Positions 9,205-19,696 of a stretch of DNA of 64,000 nt are shown piece after piece (position 1 is the first letter of the stretch; each line of letters begins with the position of its first letter). Both the position numbers and the translations under genes were made by a program. The notes under the pieces are model-generated. The model searched no databases. It had not been told where the DNA came from and saw only the letters and a program-made list of their open reading frames with translations. The stretch spans positions 204,125-268,124 of the forward strand of contig NZ_RQFK01000023.1 in assembly GCF_004770765.1 (NCBI RefSeq). Direction: 5' to 3'. This DNA is from Leptospira noumeaensis (lineage in GTDB: Bacteria; Spirochaetota; Leptospiria; Leptospirales; Leptospiraceae).

Positions 9205-10083
9205 ATGAACCACCATTCCGAAAAAATCAATCATATCTTGGAAGCACTTCCTTATTTGATCAAATATTCTGGGAAAACCATTGTCATCAAGTATGGTGGG
9301 GCTGCCATGGTGGAAGAAGAATTAAAAGCATCTTTTGCTGAAGATATTGTACTCCTCAAGTATTTAGGGATCAATCCTGTTGTGGTTCACGGTGGTGGAC
9401 CGGAAATCAATGCTCTAATCAAGTCTCTGAACCTCAATACCCAGTTCATTCGTGGCCATAGAGTCACGGATGAAGCCACAATGGAAGTGGTGGAGATGGT
9501 TCTTACAGGAAAAGTAAACAAACAAATTGTTTCTCTCATCCAAGAAAAAGGCGGAAAACCCGTTGGGCTCTCTGGAAAAGATGGAGGACTTGCCATCGCT
9601 GAAAAATACCTGATGGAAGTGGAAACGGAAGATGGAAAAGTCCAGAAAGTGGACTTAGGACTTGTGGGCGAAGTGACAGAAGTTGATCCCAATATTTTAC
9701 TCACCTTACAACGTGAAGGTTTTATCCCTATCATCTCGCCAGTGGCAATGTCCAAAGAAGGACAAACTTTAAATATCAATGCAGATACCATGGCAGGAGC
9801 CATTGCCGAAGCACTGCATGCAGACAAACTCATTTTACTCACTGACACACCAGGCATCCTCATCGATGGCCAGTTGGTAACCGGTCTCAAAAAGGCTGAC
9901 ATTCACGGGCATATAAAAACTGGACAGATCTCTGGTGGCATGATACCAAAAGTAGAGTGTTGTTTGCGAGCCATTGACTCTGGAGTCAAAAGAGCCCACA
10001 TCATTGACGGACGAGTTGCTCATTCCGTATTAATTGAAATTTTAACCAACCAAGGGATTGGAAGTTTGATCGAACAAGGATAG
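9205..10083 (+). CDS. argB: acetylglutamate kinase
   Basis: A 292-residue amino acid kinase that phosphorylates N-acetyl-L-glutamate in arginine synthesis. Motifs include [10 protein letters not shown] (phosphate-binding lysine and glycines), [26 protein letters not shown] and LTDTPGI. A longer frame begins at 9193, but GAGGA at 9195-9199 is placed five bases before the ATG at 9205 ([10 protein letters not shown]), which decides the start. The downstream gene begins 6 bp after the stop, so argB is co-transcribed with the GAF-SpoIIE phosphatase. That partner is not part of arginine metabolism. The N-terminal helix expected in arginine-sensitive hexameric enzymes ([18 protein letters not shown]) is present, which suggests feedback inhibition. 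Confidence 0.95.
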   Translation: MNHHSEKINHILEALPYLIKYSGKTIVIKYGGAAMVEEELKASFAEDIVLLKYLGINPVVVHGGGPEINALIKSLNLNTQFIRGHRVTDEATMEVVEMVLTGKVNKQIVSLIQEKGGKPVGLSGKDGGLAIAEKYLMEVETEDGKVQKVDLGLVGEVTEVDPNILLTLQREGFIPIISPVAMSKEGQTLNINADTMAGAIAEALHADKLILLTDTPGILIDGQLVTGLKKADIHGHIKTGQISGGMIPKVECCLRAIDSGVKRAHIIDGRVAHSVLIEILTNQGIGSLIEQG

Positions 10084-10089
10084 ATTCGA

Positions 10090-11835
10090 ATGCCTACTAA
10101 ATTACTGACATTAGGTCTGATTTCAGACATCACTAGCCGCATCAATTCCCATGAAGATTTGGATACACTTCTTAGTGAAATTATGGGAATCACTCGGGAT
10201 GTTTTACAAACCGAAGGTTCTTCCCTACTCCTCTATGATAAAGAAAACGATCAGTTGGTTTTTAATACAACTAGTGGTTTAAAAGAAGAATCTCTCGCTC
10301 ACCTAACAGTTCCTAGGGGGAAAGGGATTGCAGGGATGGTTCTCGAAACTCTCAAACCAGAAATAGTCAACGATGCTACCAACGACCCAAGGATTTTTAA
10401 AGCCATCGACCAAACAGTTGGTTATGTTACAAGGAATCTACTTTGTGTTCCTATGATTGCCCAAGGTGAAGTACAAGGTGTACTCGAAGCAGTCAACTCT
10501 CTTGACAATCGTGATTTTAATCATACCGACATTAAAATTCTAAAATACCTTTCGAACCTTGCAGCCATTGCAGTCAAAAACCGCCTTCTCATTGATAGTC
10601 TCAATTTACGTGCTACCGAACTGAATGGTTTGTTTAAAATCTCCCAGGCCCTTGCCAATATCCAAAGTTCTGATGAATTTATGGATTTGGCAGTCAAAAC
10701 CATTTCGGAAGTTTTACAAGTAGACCGGGTCACTCTTAACTTTGAAAAAATTGAAAAGAAAGGTCTCCCTAGATCAAAGTCCAAAGGATTTTCCGATCAA
10801 ATCCATGACGAAGATGTGGAAGACCTACTTTTTGCAGACAAAGCGGATTGGATGTTCAAAGGCTACAAAATCATCACCGCCAATTCACCGCAAGGAATCC
10901 AACTCACACATAAGGGTCTATTCCAACACAGTATGATTCTTTTTCCCATTCTGAAAAACAAAGAATGGTTAGGTTCCCTAGTTGTTTCCGATAAAACATC
11001 TCGCACTAGGTTCGATGAGATGGACATTCGAATTCTACGAACTCTTACCAACCAAGTTGGAGAAGCCTACACTGCTCTACAAGTGAAGATACAAAGTGAA
11101 CGTTTGAAAAACATCGACCGCGACATGCAAGTGGCTGCCATGATCCAAAAACATTCACTCCCTATCATTCCAAAACAATATTCACTTTTAGAGTTCGATA
11201 CCTATTACCAAGCCTCAAGAGAAATTGGGGGAGACTTCTATGATATGGTGGTTCATGGAAAAGATGAGGTTTCCGTGATCATAGCAGATGTGTCTGGAAA
11301 AGGAACACCAGCTGCCCTCTTTATGGAATTTTCCAAAACGGTTTTACAACAAGAGGTTTCGAAAACCACTTCTACAAGTGAAGCTCTTTTTAACGCCAAC
11401 CAAGTTTTACAAGATAAATCTGGTTTTCTAATGTTTGTCACAGCAATGCTTGTGCGAATCAATATGACAAAAAAAGAATTAACTTATTCTTCTGCTGGTC
11501 ATAATTTACAAATCATCTATCGTAAAAAACATCATAAAATCCAACACCTCTCTGGCAAAGGCCAGCCACTAGGGATTGGAAATTGTGAATTCTCCGAACA
11601 CACTGTGAGTTATTTGCCCGGAGATCTTTTGGTATTGTATACAGATGGTGTGACTGAAGCCATGAATATGAAAGAAGAACTTTTTTCAGAAGAAAGATTG
11701 GAATCAGTCATTTTATCTCATATCAACGATCCACCAGAAGTGATCAGACAAGCCATTCTACAAAAAGTAAGTGAATTTGTGGGAGAAGCAGAGCCACACG
11801 ATGACCTTTCTCTCTTTATTATTCGTCTAAACTAG
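10090..11835 (+). CDS. GAF-domain PP2C/SpoIIE serine phosphatase
   Basis: A 581-residue cytoplasmic signalling phosphatase of the RsbU/SpoIIE group. Residues ~20-165 form a GAF domain (SSLLLYDKENDQLVF ... VPRGKGIAGMV), residues ~180-335 a second, weaker GAF-like domain, and a short linker helix leads to the PP2C-type domain at ~350-580. Metal-binding residues are visible in EIGGDFYDMV and IADVSGKGTPAAL, and the late acid in YTDGVTEA plus the terminal HDDLSLFII complete the site. Such enzymes dephosphorylate STAS anti-anti-sigma proteins. A STAS-like protein is encoded at 60998, but no link is shown. It sits between argB and a coiled-coil gene in one likely operon. Confidence 0.9.
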   Translation: MPTKLLTLGLISDITSRINSHEDLDTLLSEIMGITRDVLQTEGSSLLLYDKENDQLVFNTTSGLKEESLAHLTVPRGKGIAGMVLETLKPEIVNDATNDPRIFKAIDQTVGYVTRNLLCVPMIAQGEVQGVLEAVNSLDNRDFNHTDIKILKYLSNLAAIAVKNRLLIDSLNLRATELNGLFKISQALANIQSSDEFMDLAVKTISEVLQVDRVTLNFEKIEKKGLPRSKSKGFSDQIHDEDVEDLLFADKADWMFKGYKIITANSPQGIQLTHKGLFQHSMILFPILKNKEWLGSLVVSDKTSRTRFDEMDIRILRTLTNQVGEAYTALQVKIQSERLKNIDRDMQVAAMIQKHSLPIIPKQYSLLEFDTYYQASREIGGDFYDMVVHGKDEVSVIIADVSGKGTPAALFMEFSKTVLQQEVSKTTSTSEALFNANQVLQDKSGFLMFVTAMLVRINMTKKELTYSSAGHNLQIIYRKKHHKIQHLSGKGQPLGIGNCEFSEHTVSYLPGDLLVLYTDGVTEAMNMKEELFSEERLESVILSHINDPPEVIRQAILQKVSEFVGEAEPHDDLSLFIIRLN

Positions 11836-11851
11836 TAATAGAGGAGTTTTT

Positions 11852-12442
11852 ATGAAACGCATTTTATATGCAATGGCAGTGACCTTACGTCTGGATAAAC
11901 TGCACAAAGCCATGTTAGATGCTGTCATCGAAACACGTGTCAAAAACGCGTTACAAACATCTGACAAATTACGTAAAGAACAGGATCGTTTGCGAGAAAA
12001 AGAATTTCGCAAACAGATGGAAGACTTACAAAACAACCACAATAGCAGTTTTGAAAATTATAAATTAGAAACAGAAAATCTAATTCGTATTTTTAAAAAC
12101 CAAATCCTTGTGGAAAAAAAGGAAGTTCTGAAAGAACGCGAAATCGTAAAAGAAATGCAACGCCAAGCTATGATTCGCGATAACAGATTCCAACATTACA
12201 TTTTACGATTCAAAGAAATTTTGTTTGTAAACAAAAAGGTAGTGGAGTCCATCCAAAGTTTGGTCAAAGTAGAATCTAACATAGAAGATCTGTTATACGA
12301 AATTGATAACTATGATGAAAGTAAATTCATCAAAAAACCGGAAATGATTTTAGATACGGAATTTCTAAAAGAACTTCATAAAAAAGAAGAAGAGATCCGG
12401 GACAATATCCTTAAGTTTCAAAAAAAGGTAGAGAATAGCTGA
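11852..12442 (+). CDS. coiled-coil protein of unknown function
   Basis: A 196-residue protein made almost wholly of charged, heptad-rich helix, especially residues 40-120, which are rich in Lys, Glu, Arg and Gln. There is no signal peptide, membrane segment or known catalytic motif. A strong GAGGAG site precedes the ATG, 17 bp after the phosphatase gene, so it is probably translated from the same message and may be a scaffold or partner for it; that is inference. I do not recognise a named family. Its stop codon TGA lies in a perfect hairpin shared with the convergent phosphofructokinase gene. Confidence 0.7.
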   Translation: MKRILYAMAVTLRLDKLHKAMLDAVIETRVKNALQTSDKLRKEQDRLREKEFRKQMEDLQNNHNSSFENYKLETENLIRIFKNQILVEKKEVLKEREIVKEMQRQAMIRDNRFQHYILRFKEILFVNKKVVESIQSLVKVESNIEDLLYEIDNYDESKFIKKPEMILDTEFLKELHKKEEEIRDNILKFQKKVENS

Positions 12443-12455
12443 TCTAAAGATCAGC
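12438..12455. terminator. bidirectional terminator-like hairpin that holds both stop codons
   Basis: A perfect 7-bp inverted repeat (GCTGATC, loop TAAA, GATCAGC) lies where the coiled-coil gene and pfk converge. The TGA in the left arm ends the plus-strand gene and the TGA read from the right arm ends pfk. Short pyrimidine runs follow on both sides (CCTTTC on plus, TATTCTC on minus), so it is plausible but not a strong intrinsic terminator. Confidence 0.5.
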
Positions 12456-13758
12456 CTTTCGCCTTCATCGAGTTCGGTTGTCCCGTCGACGCGAGAAGCG
12501 CCCGCCACAAAGTACTCCTTTCTGGACGTAATACCTTTCTCTCCGCAATAGCAAGGGAAATCGGCATGACTGTAAACACATTGTTCCAAATCCCTACCAC
12601 ACAACCCGTCCTACCTGCAAAGGCGGCATGGACTGCATTTTGTGCCAGAAACCCACAAAACACGGAATCTTCGGCATTGGCAGGAACAGAACGAATGATA
12701 TAACTCGGATCAATGTATTTTAGATTGAGACCCACACCTTCTTTTTTAAAGTATTCTGTAATTTTGTCTTTGATAAAAATCCCAATATCCGCCAACTTCT
12801 TGTTACCTGACTGGTCTTTTTCTCCTTTGTCTTCAAAGAACTTTTGCCCAGCCCCTTCGGCCAAAATCACAACGGCGTGACCGCGTTTTTGTACTCTCTC
12901 TTTAAGGACATTTAAGAAAGCGCCCTCTCCTTCTAAATCAAAATCAAGTTCTGGGATGAGGACAAAGTTTACGTTTTTAGATGCCAAAGCCGAGTTCACT
13001 GCAATAAAACCGGAATGACGACCCATGAGTTTCACAAGGCCAATTCCATTGGGTGCACCCTTTGCTTCTTCATGGGCACAGTTGACAGCCTCTACCGCCT
13101 TACTAAAAGCAGTCGAAAATCCGAACGTTTTTTGGACATAGTTGATATCGTTATCGATGGTTTTCGGAATCCCCACTATGGCGATGTCTTCTTTTCGTTT
13201 CCGCACTTCTTCTTGGATGGCCTGGGCCCCACGTAAGGTTCCGTCCCCACCAATACAAAACAACATCTTCACGCCATAGAGAAACAATGTATCCACCATA
13301 TCTCCAATATTTTGGTTCCCCCGAGAGGATCCGAGAATGGAACCACCAAAGTTCATGATATGAGCCACCTTATCTGGTGTGAGTTCGACTGGCCTATGCC
13401 CGAATTTTTTCACGAGGCCTTCATATCCAAAAGGAAAACCCAAAATTCGGGGCACCTTGTACCGGTAATGGAGTTCCATCACTAAAGCACGAATCACATC
13501 ATTGATTCCAGGGCAAAGTCCACCGCAAGTCACAATCCCTGCGGTGACTTCTTCGGGACGAAAGTAGATCTTTTCTTTGGGGCCGGCCTGTTCAAAGAAT
13601 ACAGGACTTGTCTCTACGGTTTTTTTAGCATCGGCTGGGCCGGAAAATATGGTTTGGAAAAGAACGACGGAGTTGTCTTCCGTCCAGTAGTCATACCCTG
13701 CTGGGTTGGGAATGGTGCAAGGGCCAAATTGTTCAACCTTGGTATCATTTTCATTCAT
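12451..13758 (-). CDS. pfkA: ATP-dependent 6-phosphofructokinase (clade X type)
   Basis: A 435-residue phosphofructokinase that converts fructose 6-phosphate to fructose 1,6-bisphosphate. The donor-site motif is [12 protein letters not shown], where glycine after GGD points to ATP rather than pyrophosphate. The catalytic loop reads PKTIDNDI, with lysine, the combination known from the 'atypical' long ATP-dependent group that includes trypanosomatid enzymes. Substrate motifs are MGRHSGFIA and [10 protein letters not shown]. The length fits that group (400-450) and exceeds E. coli PfkA. It is cytoplasmic and monocistronic. Its stop lies in a hairpin shared with the convergent gene. Confidence 0.9.
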   Translation of the reverse strand: MNENDTKVEQFGPCTIPNPAGYDYWTEDNSVVLFQTIFSGPADAKKTVETSPVFFEQAGPKEKIYFRPEEVTAGIVTCGGLCPGINDVIRALVMELHYRYKVPRILGFPFGYEGLVKKFGHRPVELTPDKVAHIMNFGGSILGSSRGNQNIGDMVDTLFLYGVKMLFCIGGDGTLRGAQAIQEEVRKRKEDIAIVGIPKTIDNDINYVQKTFGFSTAFSKAVEAVNCAHEEAKGAPNGIGLVKLMGRHSGFIAVNSALASKNVNFVLIPELDFDLEGEGAFLNVLKERVQKRGHAVVILAEGAGQKFFEDKGEKDQSGNKKLADIGIFIKDKITEYFKKEGVGLNLKYIDPSYIIRSVPANAEDSVFCGFLAQNAVHAAFAGRTGCVVGIWNNVFTVMPISLAIAERKVLRPERSTLWRALLASTGQPNSMKAKG

Positions 13759-13842
13759 TGATCAAACTTATAACAAAAAAAGAGAGAGAGGAAAGCAAAT
13801 TTCATTGCCAAACTAAGGAAAAGAAGGCAGAAATGCTTTTAG

Positions 13843-14664
13843 ATGCTAAAAAAGACAGTATTACTTACCCTTCTCGTCACCATCGCGAGTTACAGTCTTT
13901 TGGCACAGGGTCTACCCTTCTTTTCGAGTTATTCCTTTTCAGACCCTAAAGCTTCTTTATTCCAAGTTGGCGGTTCACATAACGGGAATTTGGCGATTCT
14001 TATCCCATTTCGTTTCCCGAAAGAATTGGAACTTGGTTATGATGGTAATCTTCCCAAATCAGATGATCCCATAGCTGGAATTCAAATTTTTTCTTCAGTC
14101 ATTCCTTTTTCTACAACCAATCCTTACCGCAATCCAGAGGGTAACTTTGATGTAAGGCCAGAGAGAATGAACTCGGCCATCCTTTCTTACCAACCCAATG
14201 TCACATATGTATATTACAGAAATGGATTTACCTTTGATCTAGGACTAAGTATGGGAATGTCAATGAACCAAGGTGCTTCCGGGTATGTGGATGTGGCCGA
14301 GTCAAAGGTGCGAATCAAATACCGCCTCAATCGAAACTTGTTTTCCTTTATCAAAAACTCTCGTTGGGAACTCTTCTTACAACTCTCTGAACTCCACCGT
14401 TTTGATAACGACATCAATAACCGTCTCAATACATCCATTCGAGCCCAAGAACCTTCCAGAACCAACTTCGTAGGAAGACAAGTTTACATCACACCAGGGA
14501 TCAGTATTTCCAATAGCAATTTAACCTTTGAAGGTATGGTGCGAGTTCCTCTCAACGCCAGAGAAGCAGGTCGCACCTTGGACGAACTTTGGGCTCCAGA
14601 GATCCAAGGAAACTTAGGCCTCAAATACTATATGCCTGTAGCAGCTTCCTCTCACTCAAATTGA
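13843..14664 (+). CDS. exported beta-rich protein, probably outer membrane
   Basis: A 273-residue protein with a classical signal peptide (MLKKTVLLTLLVTIASYSLLAQG, cleavage after about residue 22) and no lipobox. The mature part alternates hydrophobic and polar residues and ends in aromatic-rich strands (NLGLKYYMPVAASSHSN). A small outer-membrane barrel is plausible, though the last residue is not the usual Phe. No family is recognised. It is alone on the plus strand between pfk (divergent) and a small membrane-protein gene (convergent). The A/T-rich stretch before the ATG holds no convincing ribosome site, so the start could be slightly different. Confidence 0.6.
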   Translation: MLKKTVLLTLLVTIASYSLLAQGLPFFSSYSFSDPKASLFQVGGSHNGNLAILIPFRFPKELELGYDGNLPKSDDPIAGIQIFSSVIPFSTTNPYRNPEGNFDVRPERMNSAILSYQPNVTYVYYRNGFTFDLGLSMGMSMNQGASGYVDVAESKVRIKYRLNRNLFSFIKNSRWELFLQLSELHRFDNDINNRLNTSIRAQEPSRTNFVGRQVYITPGISISNSNLTFEGMVRVPLNAREAGRTLDELWAPEIQGNLGLKYYMPVAASSHSN

Positions 14665-14680
14665 GTGGATTAACTCTGGG

Positions 14681-15100
14681 TTAACCCTTCGTTAACTTCC
14701 ATTCAAAACTAGCTAAACTCACCACCACCATCATTTCCAAAACAAAATAAATTTCACATAGAATCGTAGTTTGGCCTAAATTCATAACCAGATAAAACAT
14801 AGTGAAAGCGCAGTATAAAAAATTGGCGATCGCAACTACTCGTAAATAAAATTTCCACTGAAAAGGATTTAAAACGCAACATAACAAAGAATAAACGGCA
14901 TATACAAAAGGTAAAATTGATAAAGTATACAATGTGTTTATTGGCATTCCGAGTAAATCCACATACAAAGGAAGGACGAGAGAAAGTAATACTCCCGAAA
15001 GGATGGCACCTAGACCATCGATTAAAAAAATATACTTTGGATTGTTTTTTAAAAACTGAATTTGTGAATTCATAAATTGATTTATTTTTCCTTTGGGCAC
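14681..15100 (-). CDS. small four-helix membrane protein, unknown function
   Basis: A 139-residue protein with four predicted membrane helices (about residues 22-45, 55-75, 85-105 and 110-132) and short charged loops. No motif or family is recognised. The frame begins at GTG (MPKGKINQF); an internal ATG at 15073 (MNSQIQFLK) is an equal choice, since AAAGGA lies 14 bases before it. It converges on the exported-protein gene at 13843, with GTTAAC-rich inverted repeats between them. Confidence 0.55.
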   Translation of the reverse strand: MPKGKINQFMNSQIQFLKNNPKYIFLIDGLGAILSGVLLSLVLPLYVDLLGMPINTLYTLSILPFVYAVYSLLCCVLNPFQWKFYLRVVAIANFLYCAFTMFYLVMNLGQTTILCEIYFVLEMMVVVSLASFEWKLTKG

Positions 15101-15235
15101 ATCGAATCTGATGTGATACCAGAACCCAATCTTATAACGACCGGGCTCTACGCTTCAATCTTTCCAATATGATGTTTGTATCGATCACTTTTCTATTTAG
15201 GAAAGGATTTTCGCTTCGATCCCTTGTGCGGGACT

Positions 15236-15529
15236 TTACCCTTTACTCACAAATCGTTTCCAAGACAAATCCACATCCATCTTAGAAATGTTTTCTTTTT
15301 TCCTGGAAATTCGAAATTCGTGATCCTTCCAAACAATCATGGTTTCTTCCGTCGGGCAACTGGCTTCCCCACAACTCACTTCTAAAATTTCAAGTTCCGT
15401 TTCTTTGGGTATATTGGTATAATCCTGTAACCAAGTGGCAAGTTTGGAATGGAAAGAAAACCCATCACCTAGCGTTCCTTTGGCGACAGATTTCCACCCA
15501 TGGTTGTGGTTGTTTTGAATGAAACTCAA
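15236..15529 (-). CDS. small cytoplasmic protein, unknown function
   Basis: A 97-residue protein that starts at TTG, with GGAGGG about six bases before it, which makes the start convincing. The middle contains two cysteines in VSCGEASCPTEET and a C-terminal basic patch (FRISRKKENIS). There is no signal peptide. The Cys spacing resembles small metal- or redox-related proteins, but I recognise no family. The gene begins 38 bp downstream of the metH stop on the same strand and may be the last gene of the methionine-cycle transcript. Confidence 0.6.
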   Translation of the reverse strand: MSFIQNNHNHGWKSVAKGTLGDGFSFHSKLATWLQDYTNIPKETELEILEVSCGEASCPTEETMIVWKDHEFRISRKKENISKMDVDLSWKRFVSKG

Positions 15530-15567
15530 CTGAACCCTCCGTCTCTCTCAAGTCTTACACTGACTCT

Positions 15568-18500
15568 TTAAGACTTAGACTTACGAGAAGGATCATAGTT
15601 GAGAATCGGTGACAACCAACGTTCCACTTCTGAAATTTCCATTTCTTTATCTTTAGAGTAATTCACTACTTGGTCTTCGTTGATTTTTCCAATGGCAAAA
15701 TAACGAGATTCCGGATGTGAGAAATAATACCCGCTCACACTACTTGCCGGCCACATTGCACAGGATTCGGTGAGTTGGATGCCTGCATTTTTTTCCACAT
15801 CCAATAGTTTCCAAATTTTCTTTTTTTCCGTATGGTCAGGGCAAGCGGGATAACCAGGAGCCGGACGAATCCCACGATACTTTTCTCGGATCATATCTTC
15901 TCTGGAAAGATTTTCAGTCCTTCCAAATCCCCATTCTTCCCGCATTCTATGGTGCATATACTCGGCAAACGCTTCTGCAAATCGGTCAGCCAGTGCTTTT
16001 ACCAAAATGGCATTGTAATCATCTTGTTTGGATTCGTAAGTTCTAGCCAATTCTTCGATTCCATGACCGGCCGTTACGGCAAAATATCCAATATAATCGT
16101 TTTTCTTTTTATCTTCGGGAGCAATAAAATCCGCCAAACTATAGTTTGGTTGGCTTGTCATTTTTACCGTTTGTTGACGTAACATCGGATACTTTCCCAA
16201 AGACTTGGTTTTAGAATCATCTTCGAAAATTTCCACAACTTCCCCATGAGAAACAGCAGGGAACATTCCTACAACCGCCCTCGGTTTGAGATTTGGATTT
16301 TCCAACATCTCTTTTAAGATGATTTGGGCATCATTAAAAAGAGATGTGGCTTCTTTTCCTATCACTGGGTCTTTGAGGATTTGAGGGTATCGGCCTTTTA
16401 ATTCCCAAGCCAAAAAGAAAGGAGACCAGTCAATATAAGAGAGTAAATCCTTCAAACTCACGTCGTCAATTTTTTGTACTCCCGTAAAACTTGGCTTTGG
16501 TGGAGTATAAGAATCCCAATCGGCAGAAAATTTGTTTTTAATTGCATCTTCAATTGGTAAAATATTTCTTTCGTTTTCTCTGGAATAAAATTCTTCACGA
16601 ATTCGTGATTGTTCTTCTACTACCTGTTTTGCATAATCCACTGCTGTTTGTGGATTGAGAGCACTGTTCATCACGTTCACAACACGAGACGCATCCATAA
16701 CATGAAGGACAGGTTTGGAATACTGCTCGGCAATTTTCACTGCCGTATGTGCGGGGGAAGTTGTGGCCCCACCAATGAGAAGAGGTACTTGGAATCCTTG
16801 GCGTTCCATCTCTTTGGCCACATACACCATTTCATCAAGCGACGGTGTGATAAGACCCGATAGACCAATGGCCGCCACATTTTCTTTTTTTGCAGTTTCT
16901 AAAATTTTTTCACAAGGAACCATCACTCCGAGATCAATCACCTCATAGTTGTTACATGCCAATACCACCCCAACGATATTTTTTCCAATATCGTGGACAT
17001 CTCCCTTTACAGTAGCGATAAGGAATTTGGCTTGTTTACTTTCGTCTTTTTGGTTCCGCTTTTCTTCCTCCATAAAAGGAAGTAAGTAAGCCACGGCTTT
17101 TTTCATTACCCGTGCACTTTTTACTACTTGGGGAAGGAACATCTTTCCGGCACCAAATAGTTCCCCTACCACTTTCATTCCATTCATGAGTGGCCCTTCG
17201 ATCACTTCAAGAGGTCTTGCAAAACTAGTACGAGCTTCTTCTGTATCTTGGGTGACGAATTCATCAATCCCTTTGACAAGAGCATGCGTTAGGCGTTCTT
17301 CCACAGAACCACTCCTCCACACATCATCTTTCTTTTGGACTTTGGCTTCTCCATGGAAACTTGCCGCGGCCTCAATCATCCGTTCTGTGGCATCTGGTCT
17401 ACGGTTGAGAATGACATCTTCCACAAGTTCCAAAAGATCTTTTGGGATCTGTTCATAAACTTCTAACATCCCTGCATTGACAATGGCCATGTCCATACCT
17501 GCTTGGATGGCGTGGTATAAAAATACCGAATGCATGGCTTCACGAACTGGATTGTTTCCGCGAAAGGAAAAAGAAATATTACTGAGACCACCAGATACTT
17601 TCGCACCAGGACAAACTTTTTTAATCTCACGAGTGGCTTCGATAAAATCCATCGCATAATTATTATGTTCTTCGATTCCTGTGGCAACAGTGAGAATGTT
17701 TGGATCAAAGATAATATCCGTTGGATCAAAATCTAATTTTTCGACAAGTAGGTCATAAGCCCGTTTACAAATGCGAACCTTATCATCTTTAGTTGCCGCC
17801 TGCCCTTGTTCGTCGAAGGCCATTACGATCGCTGCCGCTCCAAACCTTTGGATGGTGCGCGCATGGTCTAAAAATACCTCTTCCCCTTCTTTCAAAGAGA
17901 TTGAGTTGACAATAGGTTTTCCTTGGATGCATTTCAAACCCGCAAGTAATACCGACCATTTGGAAGAATCCACCATAAACGGAACCCGTGCAATGTCAGG
18001 TTCCCCTGCAATTAAGTTCAAAAACTTTGTCATAGAGGCCTCTCCATCTAGGAGTGCTTCATCAAAGTTGATATCAATAACGTTAGCACCAGCTTGGACT
18101 TGTTGTAAGGCAACTTGCACGGCTTCTTCAAAATTTCCATCTAAGATGAGTTTTTTGAATTTAGGAGATCCAGTGACGTTGTTTCTTTCTCCCACATTGA
18201 TGAACCCTTGTTCTTTGGTCAGTTTCAAAGGTTCAAGTCCTGCAAACGTACTGAGTTTGGGTTGTTCCTTTAAAGGACGAGGAGCGATGGAAGCCACTGC
18301 TTCTTTGGCTGCACGAATGTGTGCAGGAGTTGTCCCACAACAACCACCAACGATATTTAAGAAACCTGCTTCTGCAAAATTTTTCATCCAACCACCAAAC
18401 TCTTCTGGAGTTTGGTCATACCCACCGAAGGCATTCGGAAGACCCGCATTCGGATAACAAGATACATAACAATCAGCCACACGAGATAGTTCCTCGATAT

Positions 18501-19284
18501 AAGGACGCATCTCTCCTGCACCGAGCGCACAGTTAATGCCCACAGCTAGTGCTTTTGCATGTTTGATAGAAATATAAAATGCTTCCCCTGTTTGGCCAGA
18601 GAGAGTTCGACCAGAGGCATCGGTAATGGTGACAGAAAGGACAACGGGAATTCTAATTCTACGTTCTTCAAATACTTTCTCAATCGCAAAGATACATGCT
18701 TTTAAGTTTAATGTATCAATATTTGTTTCTGGTAAAAGTAAATCCACACCACCATCAAGAAGTGCCGAGACCTGTTCATAAAAACAATCCACTAACTCAT
18801 CAAAGGTGACAGCACGAAATGCCGGATTATTCACATCTGGCGAAAGGGATGCTGTTTTTACTGTTGGCCCAATGGATCCTGCAATGAACACATCCGTTTT
18901 CCCTGTTTTTTCTTTGAATTTGGCCACTGCATTTTTGGCACAAGAAACCGCAGCTAAGTTTAGATCCCGAACCGCCGATTCCATTTGATAATCTGCTTGG
19001 GAAACAATATTAGAACTAAAGGTATTTGTTTCAATGATATCGGCTCCTGCCTCCAAATATTCCAAGTGGACAGACTCAATGATATCCGGGCGAGTGATGG
19101 CTAAAACATCGTTGTTCCCTTTAATGGAACAAGGCCAATCCTTAAAACGATCCCCACGAAAATCGTCTTCCTCCAAAGAATGTCTTTGGATCATGGTACC
19201 CATAGCACCATCTAAAACGAGAATCCTCTCGTTTATTAATTTTAAAAGGGATTTTGCAGAAGGATTGGTATATTCAAATTTCAT
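15568..19284 (-). CDS. metH: cobalamin-dependent methionine synthase
   Basis: A 1238-residue full-length MetH, which methylates homocysteine from methyltetrahydrofolate through methylcobalamin. Domains in order: homocysteine domain (1 to ~330, zinc cysteines in GINCALG and GGCCGTTP), pterin-binding domain (~345-620, [25 protein letters not shown]), cobalamin cap and B12 domain (~640-890, the base-off histidine in [10 protein letters not shown] and [11 protein letters not shown]), and the AdoMet reactivation domain (~920-1235, [12 protein letters not shown]). The presence of the last domain means it needs reductive reactivation. It follows ahcY and a ferredoxin gene on the same strand. A hairpin lies between the ferredoxin gene and metH. 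No B12 riboswitch is seen in the short 5' gap. Confidence 0.97.
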   Translation of the reverse strand: MKFEYTNPSAKSLLKLINERILVLDGAMGTMIQRHSLEEDDFRGDRFKDWPCSIKGNNDVLAITRPDIIESVHLEYLEAGADIIETNTFSSNIVSQADYQMESAVRDLNLAAVSCAKNAVAKFKEKTGKTDVFIAGSIGPTVKTASLSPDVNNPAFRAVTFDELVDCFYEQVSALLDGGVDLLLPETNIDTLNLKACIFAIEKVFEERRIRIPVVLSVTITDASGRTLSGQTGEAFYISIKHAKALAVGINCALGAGEMRPYIEELSRVADCYVSCYPNAGLPNAFGGYDQTPEEFGGWMKNFAEAGFLNIVGGCCGTTPAHIRAAKEAVASIAPRPLKEQPKLSTFAGLEPLKLTKEQGFINVGERNNVTGSPKFKKLILDGNFEEAVQVALQQVQAGANVIDINFDEALLDGEASMTKFLNLIAGEPDIARVPFMVDSSKWSVLLAGLKCIQGKPIVNSISLKEGEEVFLDHARTIQRFGAAAIVMAFDEQGQAATKDDKVRICKRAYDLLVEKLDFDPTDIIFDPNILTVATGIEEHNNYAMDFIEATREIKKVCPGAKVSGGLSNISFSFRGNNPVREAMHSVFLYHAIQAGMDMAIVNAGMLEVYEQIPKDLLELVEDVILNRRPDATERMIEAAASFHGEAKVQKKDDVWRSGSVEERLTHALVKGIDEFVTQDTEEARTSFARPLEVIEGPLMNGMKVVGELFGAGKMFLPQVVKSARVMKKAVAYLLPFMEEEKRNQKDESKQAKFLIATVKGDVHDIGKNIVGVVLACNNYEVIDLGVMVPCEKILETAKKENVAAIGLSGLITPSLDEMVYVAKEMERQGFQVPLLIGGATTSPAHTAVKIAEQYSKPVLHVMDASRVVNVMNSALNPQTAVDYAKQVVEEQSRIREEFYSRENERNILPIEDAIKNKFSADWDSYTPPKPSFTGVQKIDDVSLKDLLSYIDWSPFFLAWELKGRYPQILKDPVIGKEATSLFNDAQIILKEMLENPNLKPRAVVGMFPAVSHGEVVEIFEDDSKTKSLGKYPMLRQQTVKMTSQPNYSLADFIAPEDKKKNDYIGYFAVTAGHGIEELARTYESKQDDYNAILVKALADRFAEAFAEYMHHRMREEWGFGRTENLSREDMIREKYRGIRPAPGYPACPDHTEKKKIWKLLDVEKNAGIQLTESCAMWPASSVSGYYFSHPESRYFAIGKINEDQVVNYSKDKEMEISEVERWLSPILNYDPSRKSKS

Positions 19285-19309
19285 ATTATTATATCAGTAT
19301 ATAGGGAAA

Positions 19310-19339
19310 AGAGTATATGGCCGAAAGACCACATACTCT
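19310..19339 (-). terminator. hairpin between fdxA and metH
   Basis: Arms AGAGTATATGGCC and GACCACATACTCT pair with two mismatches around a GAAA loop. On the minus strand the hairpin is followed by TTTTCCC, the form of an intrinsic terminator or attenuator. It would end most ahcY-fdxA transcripts and leave partial read-through into metH. Confidence 0.6.
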
Positions 19340-19348
19340 AAAAATCAA

Positions 19349-19648
19349 TTATTTACTCGGATCGGAACACTTTGCACCTTTGAGAGGTGGTTTAGTGGTA
19401 ACAATTACCGGGAATTTGGTTGCTTCTTTTGCATTTACTTCAATCGAAGGTTTGTGTTTTTCCGGAACATCATAGTCAGGAAAAATCGCATCAATCGGAC
19501 ATTCATATTGACAAGCATTACAATCAATACAAGTGTCTGGATCAATGTACAGAGTGTCCGGAGCTTCATGAAAAGCTTCTACGGGACAAACTGCTGCACA
19601 ACTCGTGTATTTACAATCGACGCAAATTTCAGTTACAACATAAGCCAT
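19349..19648 (-). CDS. fdxA: FdxA-type 7Fe ferredoxin
   Basis: A 99-residue ferredoxin like the Azotobacter FdxA group. The first cluster segment is CVDCKYTSCAAVCP and the second CIDCNACQYECP, so all ligands for a 3Fe-4S or 4Fe-4S cluster plus a 4Fe-4S cluster are there. The start MAYVVTEIC is the family's normal beginning. A frame reaching 19660 adds four residues, but GGAG is correctly placed before the ATG at 19648. It is cytoplasmic. Its place between ahcY and metH suggests that it supplies electrons for reactivation of oxidised MetH cobalamin, in place of flavodoxin; this is inference. Confidence 0.88.
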   Translation of the reverse strand: MAYVVTEICVDCKYTSCAAVCPVEAFHEAPDTLYIDPDTCIDCNACQYECPIDAIFPDYDVPEKHKPSIEVNAKEATKFPVIVTTKPPLKGAKCSDPSK

Positions 19649-19696
19649 GAGAAACTCCATTGCCCTTCTTGAATTTTATCAAAAAGGGCGATTTTT

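Noticed and set aside
13758..13949. Plus-strand frame of 63 residues between pfk and the exported protein
   Set aside because: It overlaps the signal-peptide part of the exported protein in another frame, and its composition is not protein-like.
14660..14700. GTTAAC-rich inverted repeats between converging genes as a terminator
   Set aside because: The element GTTAAC is self-complementary, so several weak pairings are possible. No stable stem with a T-run could be defined.
17771..18457. 228-residue plus-strand frame inside metH
   Set aside because: It is a shadow of the metH reading frame. MetH is full length and intact on the other strand.
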